DNA of 23,433 bases, taken from NCBI GenBank assembly GCA_964455935.1, contig CAYVZU010000059.1:1-23433 (forward strand), given 5' to 3'. This DNA comes from CAYVZU01 sp964455935. GTDB lineage: Bacteria > Fibrobacterota > CAYVZU01. Positions 1 through 7,790 of the stretch are shown here, piece after piece. Each line of letters begins with the position of its first letter. Position 1 is the first letter of the stretch. The position numbers and the translations under genes are program-made. The notes beneath the pieces are model-generated. The model saw nothing but the letters and a program-made list of their open reading frames with translations. It was not told the origin of the DNA and ran no database searches.

Positions 1-28
1 CATCCCCCCCCGGCCACAGTTCAAGATC

Positions 29-274
29 TTACGCTCTGCACTCTACTGTGATGACATATTCATTTCGTTCGGCTGCGACCTGCAGGGCCATGGAGGCCAG
101 GTTCATGAGGGTTCTGCGATTGCCGACGCAGTCCAGGGCCAGACACTGGAGGGCCGCTGCAGAGATCCGTCAACACGCCAACAGTGCCAGCCTAATCCCG
201 TTCAGCTTTTCTGCAGCTATTGCCGCCTTCAGAAACTCCGGGTCACCGATAATCCAACAACCCGGATTGAACAT
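29..274 (-). pseudogene. Decayed transposase-like fragment
   Basis: Reading the minus strand from an ATG at 274 gives a 34-residue peptide containing WIIGDPEFLKAA, interrupted by a TGA at 170-172. The same frame then stays open to a TAA at 29-31. The frame also extends upstream of the ATG (DLIKILRMANAGRTD) until a TAG. The WIIGDPEF segment resembles the C-terminal part of IS200-like/REP-associated (Y1) transposases. The downstream piece resembles no family I can name securely. With an internal stop and no complete domain, it is best read as a relic. Nothing else is recognised between 1 and 460. Confidence 0.3.
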
Positions 275-460
275 GTCTGTCCTCCCGGCATTGGCCATTC
301 GCAGTATTTTGATCAAGTCAACCTAAGCCATGCCAACTCCGGTCTCTTGGGGCTGCTGTGGGCTGCCACCGAGAGCTGGCTCCAGACTGCGGTTTGAAAC
401 AGAGAGGAAACGGCAACCATCAGATAAAACCAAAATATAACCGGCGCCATGGCAACCTCG

Positions 461-3094
461 CTATTTCAACAGCAGATATTTTTCAATTAACGCTTTCTCC
501 TTTACCTGTAATTTGCAAAAATATAGGCCAGAGGGCAGTCCGGCGGTATTCCAAATGGCCGCATATTTCCCTGCCGGTTGAGTTTTATTTACTAATATTT
601 TCGTCACCTTGCCTTTTGCGTCATAAACCACTAATTTTACCGGTCCGCCGTGGGCGGACTGAGAATTGACGGATGAAAGCTGATAGCTGATAATTGCTCC
701 CGAATGGACCGGATTTGGGCTGCACTTCAGGAGCAGAATATCGCTCGTCGATTCCGAACTCGATGAGCTTATGCGCGCGACAACAGGGGCCTTCATGAGG
801 ATCGCACCCTCGCCGGTCCGCAAAGCAATTGAAGTTATAGCGGCGCCAGTTGTGCCATCTGCGTATAAAGGATAGAATGTGCCCCCAAGGTCAATCGGGA
901 ATGAATAAGTGTCAAATTCCCTTTTAGTGGTGTTCCAGGCATCCGGCCGTTGGACGATAACGGCCTTTGTATAGTCTCGTCTCCAGACGCCATTTTGCCC
1001 ACCGCCAATTTGCGCGCCGGTTTTCCAGGCAAAATCAGGATTTCCATTGTTATATCCAGAACCATCGGGAATTCCCACATCCACAAAAACCGCTGGAAAA
1101 GTGTTCGCCCATCGCAACACACGCTCAACCGGGGGTATTGCATCCACTGCCTGATGGCCGCGCAATGAAAACCGTACTCTCTCACCTGCTGAATGACTGA
1201 AGCGAATAGGCCCGGTCGTCTGCAATTGGTTTTTGCCTATTTTGGTAAAGCTTGCCACTATATCCACGGTTGTTTCTCCGTCGCCTATCCTAAGTGGAAG
1301 CGTGCCTGAAGATGGAAAGGATGAAAAATCCGCGCCGTAAATATTTTTAGTTGCGTCGCTTATATCGACGGCCAAATTTTGCGTAATGATCGTTGTATGC
1401 GTGTCATAATAGATGAAATCATCTGTCTCAAAATAAGAGGTTCCTTGGGAATTATAAGAAAAGTACGTGTTATTATTTGCTCCGATATAATACACCGCCA
1501 AGGCCGACATTGGTCCTCGATTTCCCCGGTCCCAATAGGACCAATTGCCCAATGGGTCCGTTTTTCCATTGGCGTATGTATCCATCATCATAATTATTCC
1601 GGCGCCGTTTTTTAAATTATTCACCGGTAAAAGCCCGTCAAAGCTGGCGCTATATAAAGCATCGGGTGTAGCGGACATCGCAAATTTTGTTCCAGACAAA
1701 TTGCACACTTGAGTAAATGATTCATGCAAGGCCCAATCCCCTGCATACAACATTGACTGCATAAGGGTATTACTTCCGACTTTAAAATGTGGCAGAGCAT
1801 TGTGAATAATCGCCACCTCTGCCTGAAGCTGTGCCATTCGCTCTTGCGCAAAAGTTCCATGCGGATAGTCCGCAAAGTCTGAATAACTGCTTACCGCATT
1901 GCTGGGACTTGAAATCTGCGGGGAAGCTTCAGCATCATCAAACATAATGCCGCTAAAATTGCGCGTTTGCCCCACCTTGATCGCAAAATCCGCAAGATAG
2001 GCAGCCCAAAGACGCGTGCCATTCTGCACGGCAGAAGGATTACAAAACATGGCGGTTGATGCCCACATTCCTGTTGCGCGAGCTTGATAGCGAAATTTTG
2101 CCGTCGCATTTGTCGGTGGAGTTGGATTGTATTCCAATTCTCCAAGCCCCTTATTGACAAGATTGAGATCGTTCCCGTCCCACCCGCGGGAATTAAAGAT
2201 TCCGTTGGTGGATAACCAATTGTCTCCAGTGATTTGTGATGCAATCGGTTTGGTTACCCCACCACTGACCACAGCGCGAATCCACCATTTGCTTTGCGAT
2301 CCATTTTCAACCTTTCTCGCCCAATCGGACGGAGGGAGAAAGGAAACTTTTCCATTTGCCGTAAATCCGTTTGTTCCATCGTGAACCGCCAAGGAATCCC
2401 ATATTGATCCGTTCCAATATTGCCACACAACACCGATACCTACCGCAAAAGTGCCAAACGCAAAAGTTGCTTCCGCAAAAGGCTCACCATACCCAAGGAG
2501 CAGAGCTTCAGTAATCGGCACATCGTTTGGCGTTGCATTATAGGCAGCGTCGGTTTTGTCCGCGTATACACTCCCCACCACAGTGAGCACACCGTGGGTC
2601 CCTTCGAATGCATCGAATTTATCCATTTTGGTCCAGGCATTTGCGGAAGAAACCTGATAATCGGTTTTCATATGTAAAAAGACATTCTCGAAGTCATATC
2701 CCTTATCTTCGGCAAATTGCCTCATACTATATGTTTCTGTTGGATAGACATACGAATGATCTTTGTATGCTGTCCATATAACATTAGGATTGTAGATTGT
2801 CACGTCTGCCCCGCCCAAAAAGATATCGAAATGATGCGCTTGCCAATCGAGCACTTGATCCTTGATATTCAACGGCAAATAGGTTGAGAAATTTGAAGCA
2901 TAATTCACAACGCCCGTTTTAATATGGGAAAAATTCGTTACTTGCGAAAAAGCCGAAGATTCATTTGTAGCAAAAAGTCCTGCCAGCAAAAATCCAATTG
3001 CAAAAGATGTGCGATGCATCTTATTAAATCCATTCCCCATGTGGGCCTTGGCAAAACCGTCCAGATACGATTTGATCCATTGTACCTGTGCCAT
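461..3094 (-). CDS. Secreted putative glycoside hydrolase, GHL15-like, with C-terminal sorting-type domain
   Basis: 877 aa. An AGGAG at 3102-3106 lies 7 nt before the ATG, supporting this start. The n-region is unusually long, with a hydrophobic signal stretch at about residues 30-48 (FAIGFLLAGLFA), so a start at Met19 or Met26 is possible. Residues about 55-185 and 290-690 resemble the putative glycoside hydrolase family GHL15: a strand with GIMFDDAE near 382-389 fits an acidic catalytic strand of a TIM barrel, and the end (WRRDYTKAVIVQRP, later ITSIALRTGEGAIL) matches the terminal beta domain of that group. A small beta module (about 195-290, WQYWNGSIWDSL onwards) interrupts the catalytic part. 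The last ~85 residues begin KCSPNPV and end KYLLLK, as in type IX sorting or FlgD-like domains. The protein is probably exported to the surface. The substrate is unknown and the family call is by memory of motifs. Confidence 0.75.
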   Translation of the reverse strand: MAQVQWIKSYLDGFAKAHMGNGFNKMHRTSFAIGFLLAGLFATNESSAFSQVTNFSHIKTGVVNYASNFSTYLPLNIKDQVLDWQAHHFDIFLGGADVTIYNPNVIWTAYKDHSYVYPTETYSMRQFAEDKGYDFENVFLHMKTDYQVSSANAWTKMDKFDAFEGTHGVLTVVGSVYADKTDAAYNATPNDVPITEALLLGYGEPFAEATFAFGTFAVGIGVVWQYWNGSIWDSLAVHDGTNGFTANGKVSFLPPSDWARKVENGSQSKWWIRAVVSGGVTKPIASQITGDNWLSTNGIFNSRGWDGNDLNLVNKGLGELEYNPTPPTNATAKFRYQARATGMWASTAMFCNPSAVQNGTRLWAAYLADFAIKVGQTRNFSGIMFDDAEASPQISSPSNAVSSYSDFADYPHGTFAQERMAQLQAEVAIIHNALPHFKVGSNTLMQSMLYAGDWALHESFTQVCNLSGTKFAMSATPDALYSASFDGLLPVNNLKNGAGIIMMMDTYANGKTDPLGNWSYWDRGNRGPMSALAVYYIGANNNTYFSYNSQGTSYFETDDFIYYDTHTTIITQNLAVDISDATKNIYGADFSSFPSSGTLPLRIGDGETTVDIVASFTKIGKNQLQTTGPIRFSHSAGERVRFSLRGHQAVDAIPPVERVLRWANTFPAVFVDVGIPDGSGYNNGNPDFAWKTGAQIGGGQNGVWRRDYTKAVIVQRPDAWNTTKREFDTYSFPIDLGGTFYPLYADGTTGAAITSIALRTGEGAILMKAPVVARISSSSSESTSDILLLKCSPNPVHSGAIISYQLSSVNSQSAHGGPVKLVVYDAKGKVTKILVNKTQPAGKYAAIWNTAGLPSGLYFCKLQVKEKALIEKYLLLK

Positions 3095-3187
3095 GGTGCT
3101 TCTCCTATATCGGTGTACCGCCAGCCAATTCCTGGGCGCAAAACGGAGTCATTGGGGGTGACATTTTTTCCGGATCTTATGATTTTG

Positions 3188-3216
3188 ATATAACCCTTAC
3201 TTTACCGTAGTGTCAA
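3188..3216 (-). promoter_or_regulatory. Sigma70-like promoter for the GHL15-like gene
   Basis: On the minus strand a perfect TTGACA (plus 3211-3216) is separated by exactly 17 nt from TTATAT (plus 3188-3193). It lies about 94 nt before the ATG at 3094 and about 50 nt downstream of the 3' end of the group II intron remnant. The gene can therefore be transcribed without the operon upstream. Confidence 0.55.
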
Positions 3217-3303
3217 TATTTTTTCGCACATTCGTATTGAGGTGCGACATCCAGGGCATCCAAGGTCGAGTAAACTAAGGATCTTCCCCTTCAGTTTCTC
3301 ACA

Positions 3304-3337
3304 GAACCGTGCGTGAACCTCTCGATTCACACGGCTC
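3304..3337 (-). ncRNA. Group II intron domain V
   Basis: 34 nt on the minus strand, opening GAGCCGTGTGAA and closing TTCACGCACGGTTC, folds into the classic domain V hairpin with an AGC-type catalytic triad in the lower stem (read here as GAGCC paired with GGTTC). It starts immediately after the TAA stop of the reverse transcriptase (3338-3340) and is followed by domain VI. The helices are intact although the protein gene is broken. Confidence 0.88.
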
Positions 3338-4560
3338 TTACTGCCCGGCCTTTTGCAGACTCCACGACCAGTGCGCAAAGAGAGTTGGCTCCCTTCTCCG
3401 AAGCGCTCGCAGCAAGTGTGTTCCAGCTGTGAGCCGTCGATGCAGTTTCTTATACTTGCGTCCCGCCCACCGCGCCAGGGCCAGTTCTACTTGACGTAGA
3501 ATAGGCCAAAGTCCGGTACGGCGGTATGCCCCAAAGTAGTTCATCCAGCCACGCACAGCGGGATTGATCCGTTCCGCTATTTCAGCCAGCGTCAACGGAG
3601 TGAGGCTCGCTAGCCGCCATTGCCGTATGGTTTGTGACATGGACTTCTTGACTTTCGGACTTACTGCGGGCGTGAAACCGACGAAAACGTTTCCCTTTTT
3701 CCCTCTGCTCAGTCTGGGCCGATATTCATATCCCAGAAAGGTGAAGGAAGTGTGGTTCATGTTCGTCTGTCCGGTTGATATCCTTGCAGTAGACGATTCT
3801 CGTCTTCTCAGGATGTAACTCCAACCGGTATTGCGCAAGCCGGCTCCGTATGCATTGCAGCGCATACTCGGCCTGTTTCTTTGTGTAGCAGTACACGATG
3901 ATACATCGGCATAACGTTCGAATGCCAGTGCCGGAAATTGCTCCGCCATCCAACGGTCAAACGCTTCGTCCAGATACAGGTTGGCCAGCAACGGGCTTAT
4001 GACTCCTCCTTGCGGTGTGCCTTTGCTGCGTTCCACGATCAGGCCGTCCGATTCCTCCCCCGGCACTTTCAGCCAGCGTTCGATGTAGAGCCGTACCCAC
4101 TTCTCCGTGGCGTACTGCTCCACAATGCCAAGCATGATCGAGTGATCAAGGTTATCAAAGAAACCTTTGATATCCAAGTCGATCACCCAATTGTACTTCC
4201 AGCACCGTTGCCGTGCCACCCTACAGCTTCCACCGCCGATTTGCCTGGCCGATATCCATACGAGGATGGATGAAACTTGGGTTCCACGTTCGGCTCCAGT
4301 TGCAGTTTCGCCGCTGTTTGGGCGATTCTGTCCAATACCGTCGGTATCCCTAAGGTTCTCGTCCGTCCGACGCTTTTGGGTATGTCGTGCAATCGGACCG
4401 GCAGTGGAAAGTAACTGCCTGAAGACATCCGGTTCCAAATCCGATAGAGATTGTCACCTACGTTGGCGTCAAACTCTTTGATGGATTCGGCATCGACGCC
4501 TGCGGCGCCACCGTTTGCCTTCACTCGACGATACGCTTCCCAAACCAGTCGCTCCGCAAA
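3338..4560 (-). pseudogene. ltrA: Group II intron reverse transcriptase/maturase, three frameshifts
   Basis: The product would combine a reverse transcriptase with a maturase (GIIM) domain. It can be read only by joining three frames. Frame one (from about 4560 to 4220) gives VWEAYRRVKANGGAAGVD to YRPGKSAVEAV. A one-base loss in a G run (plus CCC at 4219-4221) moves to a frame with WVIDLDIKGFFDNLDH and GTPQGGVISPLLANLYLDEAF. At about 3899-3907 a second shift falls inside the catalytic YADD: only YAD survives before the frame changes to IIVYCYTKKQAEYALQ. A third shift near 3754-3763 returns to frame two for FLGYEYRPR, the maturase segment VRGWMNYFGAYRRTGLW and the end at TAA 3338. The N-terminus starts late (no residues before about AERLVWEAY) and fuses to foreign sequence. 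Clustered sequencing errors are an alternative cause of the frameshifts, but not of the truncation. Confidence 0.88.
4547..4560. repeat. 14-bp direct repeat, copy 1
   Basis: AGTCGCTCCGCAAA. An identical copy lies at 4689-4702. The 128-bp interval between them holds the IS21-type fragment, so the two copies sit exactly at its edges. On the minus strand this copy encodes FAERL of the reverse transcriptase. Confidence 0.75.
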
Positions 4561-4686
4561 GCTCCCTGCTTCGTGAAGCGGGAAGGCAAGAAGGTCCGGC
4601 CGTGGCTGTTCAAGGCCACGCTGAGCTTCTCGGGCCATTCCTACGAAGAACCGGTCTGGAAGCAGGACCTGGAGACATTCCTATAA
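4561..4686 (+). pseudogene. IS21-family IstA transposase fragment
   Basis: One plus-strand frame reads VKREGKKVRPWLFKATLSFS followed by GHSYEEPVWKQDLETFL and a TAA at 4684-4686. This resembles the beta-strand region of the integrase core in IS21 IstA proteins (a strand with the sense of WLFVATLPFSGYSYVEP). Only about 40 residues survive: no start, no complete DDE triad and no IstB neighbour. It abuts the truncated end of the group II intron and lies between two 14-bp direct repeats. Confidence 0.5.
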
Positions 4687-4688
4687 TG

Positions 4689-4702
4689 AGTCGCTCCGCA
4701 AA
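4689..4702. repeat. 14-bp direct repeat, copy 2
   Basis: Identical to 4547-4560 (AGTCGCTCCGCAAA). It begins 3 nt after the TAA of the IS21-type fragment. It may be a target-site-like duplication or microhomology used in the rearrangement that joined the fragments. Confidence 0.75.
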
Positions 4703-4792
4703 AGGGACACCATAGTAATTTGCATGGGGCTTTCTCTGCATGCCATGGGATATGCGCAACAAGGCGAAAAAGAATTGGCTTTCTCCCGAACG

Positions 4793-6238
4793 CTACTCCA
4801 AAGGGAGAAGACGCCAGATGGTTCTTGTTCGCCCTTGTTGGAGCGCCACAAGGAAGGGAGCATTCCAGGAAACAGCATTGCAGTAGACGTCTTGACTGCC
4901 AGCCATATTCGCTTTTTGGACGCGCTGCCACAATTCCTTTCCACTCACATCGAATATCTTAAGGCTGAAGTCGCCGGGTGTCGGAAGATCGAGTTCGAAA
5001 TGGACTCCGCTTGACGCTGGGCGCATGGACAAAAACGGACCTTCGGGCGATAACAAAACCGGGGTGATGGGTGTGCCGGCCGCGATCGTAAAGGAATAGG
5101 ATACCCGCTTCATTGCGTTTCCTTTCAAATCCGAAGCATCGATGGTGATACGGATTACCTGTCCCGCCGAAAAATTCTGGGTTGGTCGATAGGACACCAT
5201 GTAGTCCTGCGGAAGGCCGCTAATGAGACGAGGAACGGCCGTGCCATTCACGGTCATTACAATAGATGCGCTATCCACCCCCATTCCACACCCAGGCATT
5301 ACCGCCGAAGAGTCTATGATGTGGAAGCGGATGATTGCGCCGGGGGAAATACCCGAGGCATTCGGGGCGGGAAAAAAGGAATTCGCCATTGGTGGGAGGG
5401 AATCGCCGGGAAACCCGGTGAAAGGTCCAATCCAATTGTCGTTCGCAAATGCCACGCAACAAAGATCGTACATTTTCCCTTTTGAACCGGTGGCCGAGGC
5501 CGGTCCATTGTTGCCCATCTTCCAGGATGTGACGTTGCCGGCTTGGTAGTAGCGTTTGCCGGCGTCGTAGAAGCTCTGCAATGACTTTCCGCTTGTGGTT
5601 CCCATTAAATCCTTGGGTGCACACACAAGTGCATTGTTGATGTCGTAAATCCGGATTTCATATTGCGTTGGCGCAATGGCGCTATGGTTGACCCAGTGCA
5701 CATGTCCCTCGATCCGAAACCACTGTTCAAAGGCAAACGTTTTGGGTGACACGAAATACTGGTCCATACCCTCGGGTTGACTGTAATATGTGGCAAAATA
5801 GGCAGACCAAGCATTCGTGCTGACTTCGTAAATACCCATGTAGAAATTGGCGTCACCGCCTCCTGTGTTGCTTTCCGCAAGCCCGTGCATGTACGCATAA
5901 CCGAATCCTATGGGTGCGTGGACCCGAACATAGAAGCGATAATAAAAATCGCTTCCCGTATTTGTAGGCACGTTAAACTTGCAGGCGCCACCCCAGTTTT
6001 CTCCATCGAGCCAAACGGATAGCAGATTGTTTCCGAACAAACCACCTGTCGCTACTTCCATAATGCTAGGGGTCTTTGCCATATCCCACTTTCCGCCATC
6101 GCAAAGGGCACCAGCCCCACTGCCTGTTGCATAGTTCCAACTCGTTTCGAAATAGGGCTTGGCAACAATGCTTGCTGCGCACCAGCAGATGACTAGAAAC
6201 GGTGCCAATTGCGCTATCCACGGAATGCCACCATTCAT
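4793..6238 (-). CDS. Secreted ConA-like (jelly-roll) protein with Ig-like domain and C-terminal tail
   Basis: 481 aa. A purine-rich GGAAAGGGAAG precedes the ATG. An N-terminal signal peptide (hydrophobic LAPFLVICWCAASIVA) is followed by an aromatic- and glycine-rich beta domain at about 28-275 (YYRFYVRVHAP, FEQWFRIEGHVHWVNH), consistent with a concanavalin-type sandwich as in polysaccharide lyases and lectin-like glycan binders. Residues about 281-395 (ISPGAIIRFHIIDSS, then VDSASIVMTVNG) look like a bacterial Ig-like domain of the SbsA type. The tail (FSLKIFDVSGKELW) resembles a FlgD-like or type IX sorting domain, though it ends LLPLE rather than in a basic residue. The stop of the upstream ConA-like gene is 48 nt away, so the two probably form an operon. 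Lyase activity is possible but no catalytic residues can be assigned. Confidence 0.7.
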   Translation of the reverse strand: MNGGIPWIAQLAPFLVICWCAASIVAKPYFETSWNYATGSGAGALCDGGKWDMAKTPSIMEVATGGLFGNNLLSVWLDGENWGGACKFNVPTNTGSDFYYRFYVRVHAPIGFGYAYMHGLAESNTGGGDANFYMGIYEVSTNAWSAYFATYYSQPEGMDQYFVSPKTFAFEQWFRIEGHVHWVNHSAIAPTQYEIRIYDINNALVCAPKDLMGTTSGKSLQSFYDAGKRYYQAGNVTSWKMGNNGPASATGSKGKMYDLCCVAFANDNWIGPFTGFPGDSLPPMANSFFPAPNASGISPGAIIRFHIIDSSAVMPGCGMGVDSASIVMTVNGTAVPRLISGLPQDYMVSYRPTQNFSAGQVIRITIDASDLKGNAMKRVSYSFTIAAGTPITPVLLSPEGPFLSMRPASSGVHFELDLPTPGDFSLKIFDVSGKELWQRVQKANMAGSQDVYCNAVSWNAPFLVALQQGRTRTIWRLLPLE

Positions 6239-6286
6239 TGAACTTCCCTTTCCTCGCTTATTGATGGAACTGCGCTTCAGCCTTGG

Positions 6287-7636
6287 TCATGGATTCGGCA
6301 TGATGCTGAACCTATACAGTTTCTTCTGGTCTTCATTCACGAGCTGAGCGAAATATACTCCGCTTTCAATATTACGCCCCAGGGTCCGGTCCCAGCGCAC
6401 GAGGTGTTGCCGTTGCGGTGGTCCGAGGGAGCATTCCCATAGTTTCTGCCCTGCGAGGTTTAGGACCAAGAGCCTTTGCATGCCAGGCCCATCCAATGTA
6501 ACTTTGAATAGTACCGAATGTGGGGTTGCGTTTTCTACCCGCAAATTCGCACCAAGTAATACCGATGCTCTTGCTGAGCCAATGGCGCTAGGTGAAGTTA
6601 CCGATACACGAGCCATACTACTCTTGCCATTTGAAGAAGCAGTAACCGTGTACGGCCCTCCGGTGTTGTTGAGGGCCGTGAATCGGCCCGATGGGCTTAT
6701 TACGCCGCCGCCGTTCACGCTCCAGGTAATCATCGGCTGTGTTGTCATGATGTTGCCATTTTGGTCTTTTGCCGTTGCCGTGAATTGCTGGCTGCCCCCT
6801 ATGGCCACTGTCGCGTTTGAAGGCTCGATGCTGATGCTGGTCAGCACCTGAACCGGACTACCAACAGGCCCAATCATGGGATTACCATAGCTATCAACCT
6901 GTGAAGGCCTATCGGTTGTGATCACGAACTCATCAACATATTCTGTCTGGGCTTGTGGGGCGCCCCCGTTCCAGGAGGACATAACATAGGTGAAATCAGC
7001 TCGGTCACTGCCGGATAGCAAGGTGATGTGGGATTTGTCTTCATGAATGAGGATGCCATTCTTCCACATTCTGAATACCGGACTGCTTGTGGACAATTTC
7101 ACATAGATCTCTAGGCATTGCCATGTGTCTATATCGAACTTCGCATTCAGGATCGGGCCGGTCCCTGCCGGTTCATTGGATGCAATGATCTGGCCGGATT
7201 CGTAAGCTATGATGGAGTGATAGCCCACATTTGTTCCGGCGGAATTGGCAATATGGATTCGCAAAATCTTGATGAATCCGGAATTTCCCGACGCGTGTCC
7301 CCAACTCCAAGGGGATTTGAAGTAGTAGTATCCTCTTGCCCAAATTTCTTGACCATTCGATACAGGCTGAGGGTACGGGAAGTAGCCTTGTATGTTCGTG
7401 CTGCTTGTCCACTGCATTTTCGCTGAATTGGATCCGGCGGCGCTCCTATCGTTTGAATAGAGAGTTGCGTTGTCGCAACCGTTGAACCCGGTTGCACCTT
7501 CGGCCTTGGTGCCAATCTTGCCACCCTCAAATGTTGCTGTCGTATTCCAGGCAAATATTGTTTCGGATGCAACCACAATAATGAAAATGAGTTGCATAAC
7601 AACAAATGCCTTGTTGCTTCCGGGAATCATCTCCAT
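6287..7636 (-). CDS. Secreted ConA-like protein with Big-type Ig domain and sorting-type tail
   Basis: 449 aa from the ATG at 7636, chosen because AGGAGG (plus 7642-7647) sits 5 nt before it. An in-frame ATG at 7651 would lie upstream of that site. A membrane-type signal segment (AFVVMQLIFIIVVASETIFA) is followed by a beta-sandwich domain at about 30-242 (EIWARGYYYFKSPWSW, TWQCLEIYVKL, then a terminal YVDEFVITTD strand) of the ConA/polysaccharide-lyase-like type. Residues 266-347 are a Big-type Ig domain (SIEPSNATVAIGGSQQFTAT). The tail (LLVLNLAGQKLWE, later NIESGVYFAQL) matches type IX sorting or FlgD-like domains. It is the first gene of a two-gene operon and is divergent from the first AraC-type regulator, which is the likely controller. 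The substrate cannot be inferred. Confidence 0.75.
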   Translation of the reverse strand: MEMIPGSNKAFVVMQLIFIIVVASETIFAWNTTATFEGGKIGTKAEGATGFNGCDNATLYSNDRSAAGSNSAKMQWTSSTNIQGYFPYPQPVSNGQEIWARGYYYFKSPWSWGHASGNSGFIKILRIHIANSAGTNVGYHSIIAYESGQIIASNEPAGTGPILNAKFDIDTWQCLEIYVKLSTSSPVFRMWKNGILIHEDKSHITLLSGSDRADFTYVMSSWNGGAPQAQTEYVDEFVITTDRPSQVDSYGNPMIGPVGSPVQVLTSISIEPSNATVAIGGSQQFTATAKDQNGNIMTTQPMITWSVNGGGVISPSGRFTALNNTGGPYTVTASSNGKSSMARVSVTSPSAIGSARASVLLGANLRVENATPHSVLFKVTLDGPGMQRLLVLNLAGQKLWECSLGPPQRQHLVRWDRTLGRNIESGVYFAQLVNEDQKKLYRFSIMPNP

Positions 7637-7641
7637 GCCAC

Positions 7642-7647
7642 CCTCCT
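7642..7647 (-). promoter_or_regulatory. Shine-Dalgarno AGGAGG deciding the start at 7636
   Basis: A perfect AGGAGG on the minus strand lies 5 nt from the ATG at 7636. It falls inside the longer frame that begins at 7651, which argues against the longer start. Confidence 0.7.
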
Positions 7648-7739
7648 GCAATGTGCTGCAAATTTAAGCGGTTGTTCCACTCTACGCAATTAATTTCGCT
7701 GATCATTGCTACAAAATATGTGGTGCATCGCCGGTTTGC

Positions 7740-7772
7740 TTTACGTTTATCTCCTTTTTATTTTACGTTTAT
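7740..7772 (+). promoter_or_regulatory. Direct repeat with 22-bp period upstream of AraC-type regulator 1 (candidate operator)
   Basis: TTTACGTTTAT occurs at 7740-7750 and again, identically, at 7762-7772. The start-to-start distance is 22 bp, about two helical turns, so both copies face the same side of the DNA. This is the arrangement used by AraC-family half-sites. The second copy ends 18 nt before the regulator's ATG. It lies in the 154-bp divergent region shared with the ConA-like operon. Binding is inferred. Confidence 0.5.
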
Positions 7773-7790
7773 ACTCGTATATATGAACTT

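Larger units (their letters stand above)
3265..4560 (-). mobile_element. 5'-truncated group II intron remnant
   Basis: The 3' end of a bacterial group II intron is well preserved on the minus strand: domain V at 3304-3337, then domain VI with an AAACT/AGTTT stem, a candidate branch-point A at 3271 and a terminal CTCGAC ending at 3265. Upstream lies a frameshifted reverse transcriptase. Domains I-III (normally several hundred nt before the RT gene) are absent: homology stops at the start of the RT, where IS21-type sequence begins at 4561. The element cannot splice or move on its own. 5' truncation is what incomplete reverse transcription or later deletion leaves. It interrupts the minus-strand block between the ConA-like operon and the GHL15-like gene. 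Confidence 0.85.

Noticed and set aside
170..172. In-frame TGA as a possible selenocysteine codon or programmed read-through
   Set aside because: The surrounding peptide is a fragment without a start signal or a SECIS-like context, so decay is the simpler explanation.
48..326. 92-codon plus-strand frame at the left edge
   Set aside because: It is opposite the transposase-like relic, shows no domain or ribosome-binding site, and has shadow-type composition.
4641..4931. Minus-strand frame containing CPFCGATHYRN, resembling a zinc ribbon of transposases
   Set aside because: The frame spans the 14-bp repeat, the IS21 scrap and the end of the ConA-like gene in a different frame; only one CxxC pair is present and no further domain.
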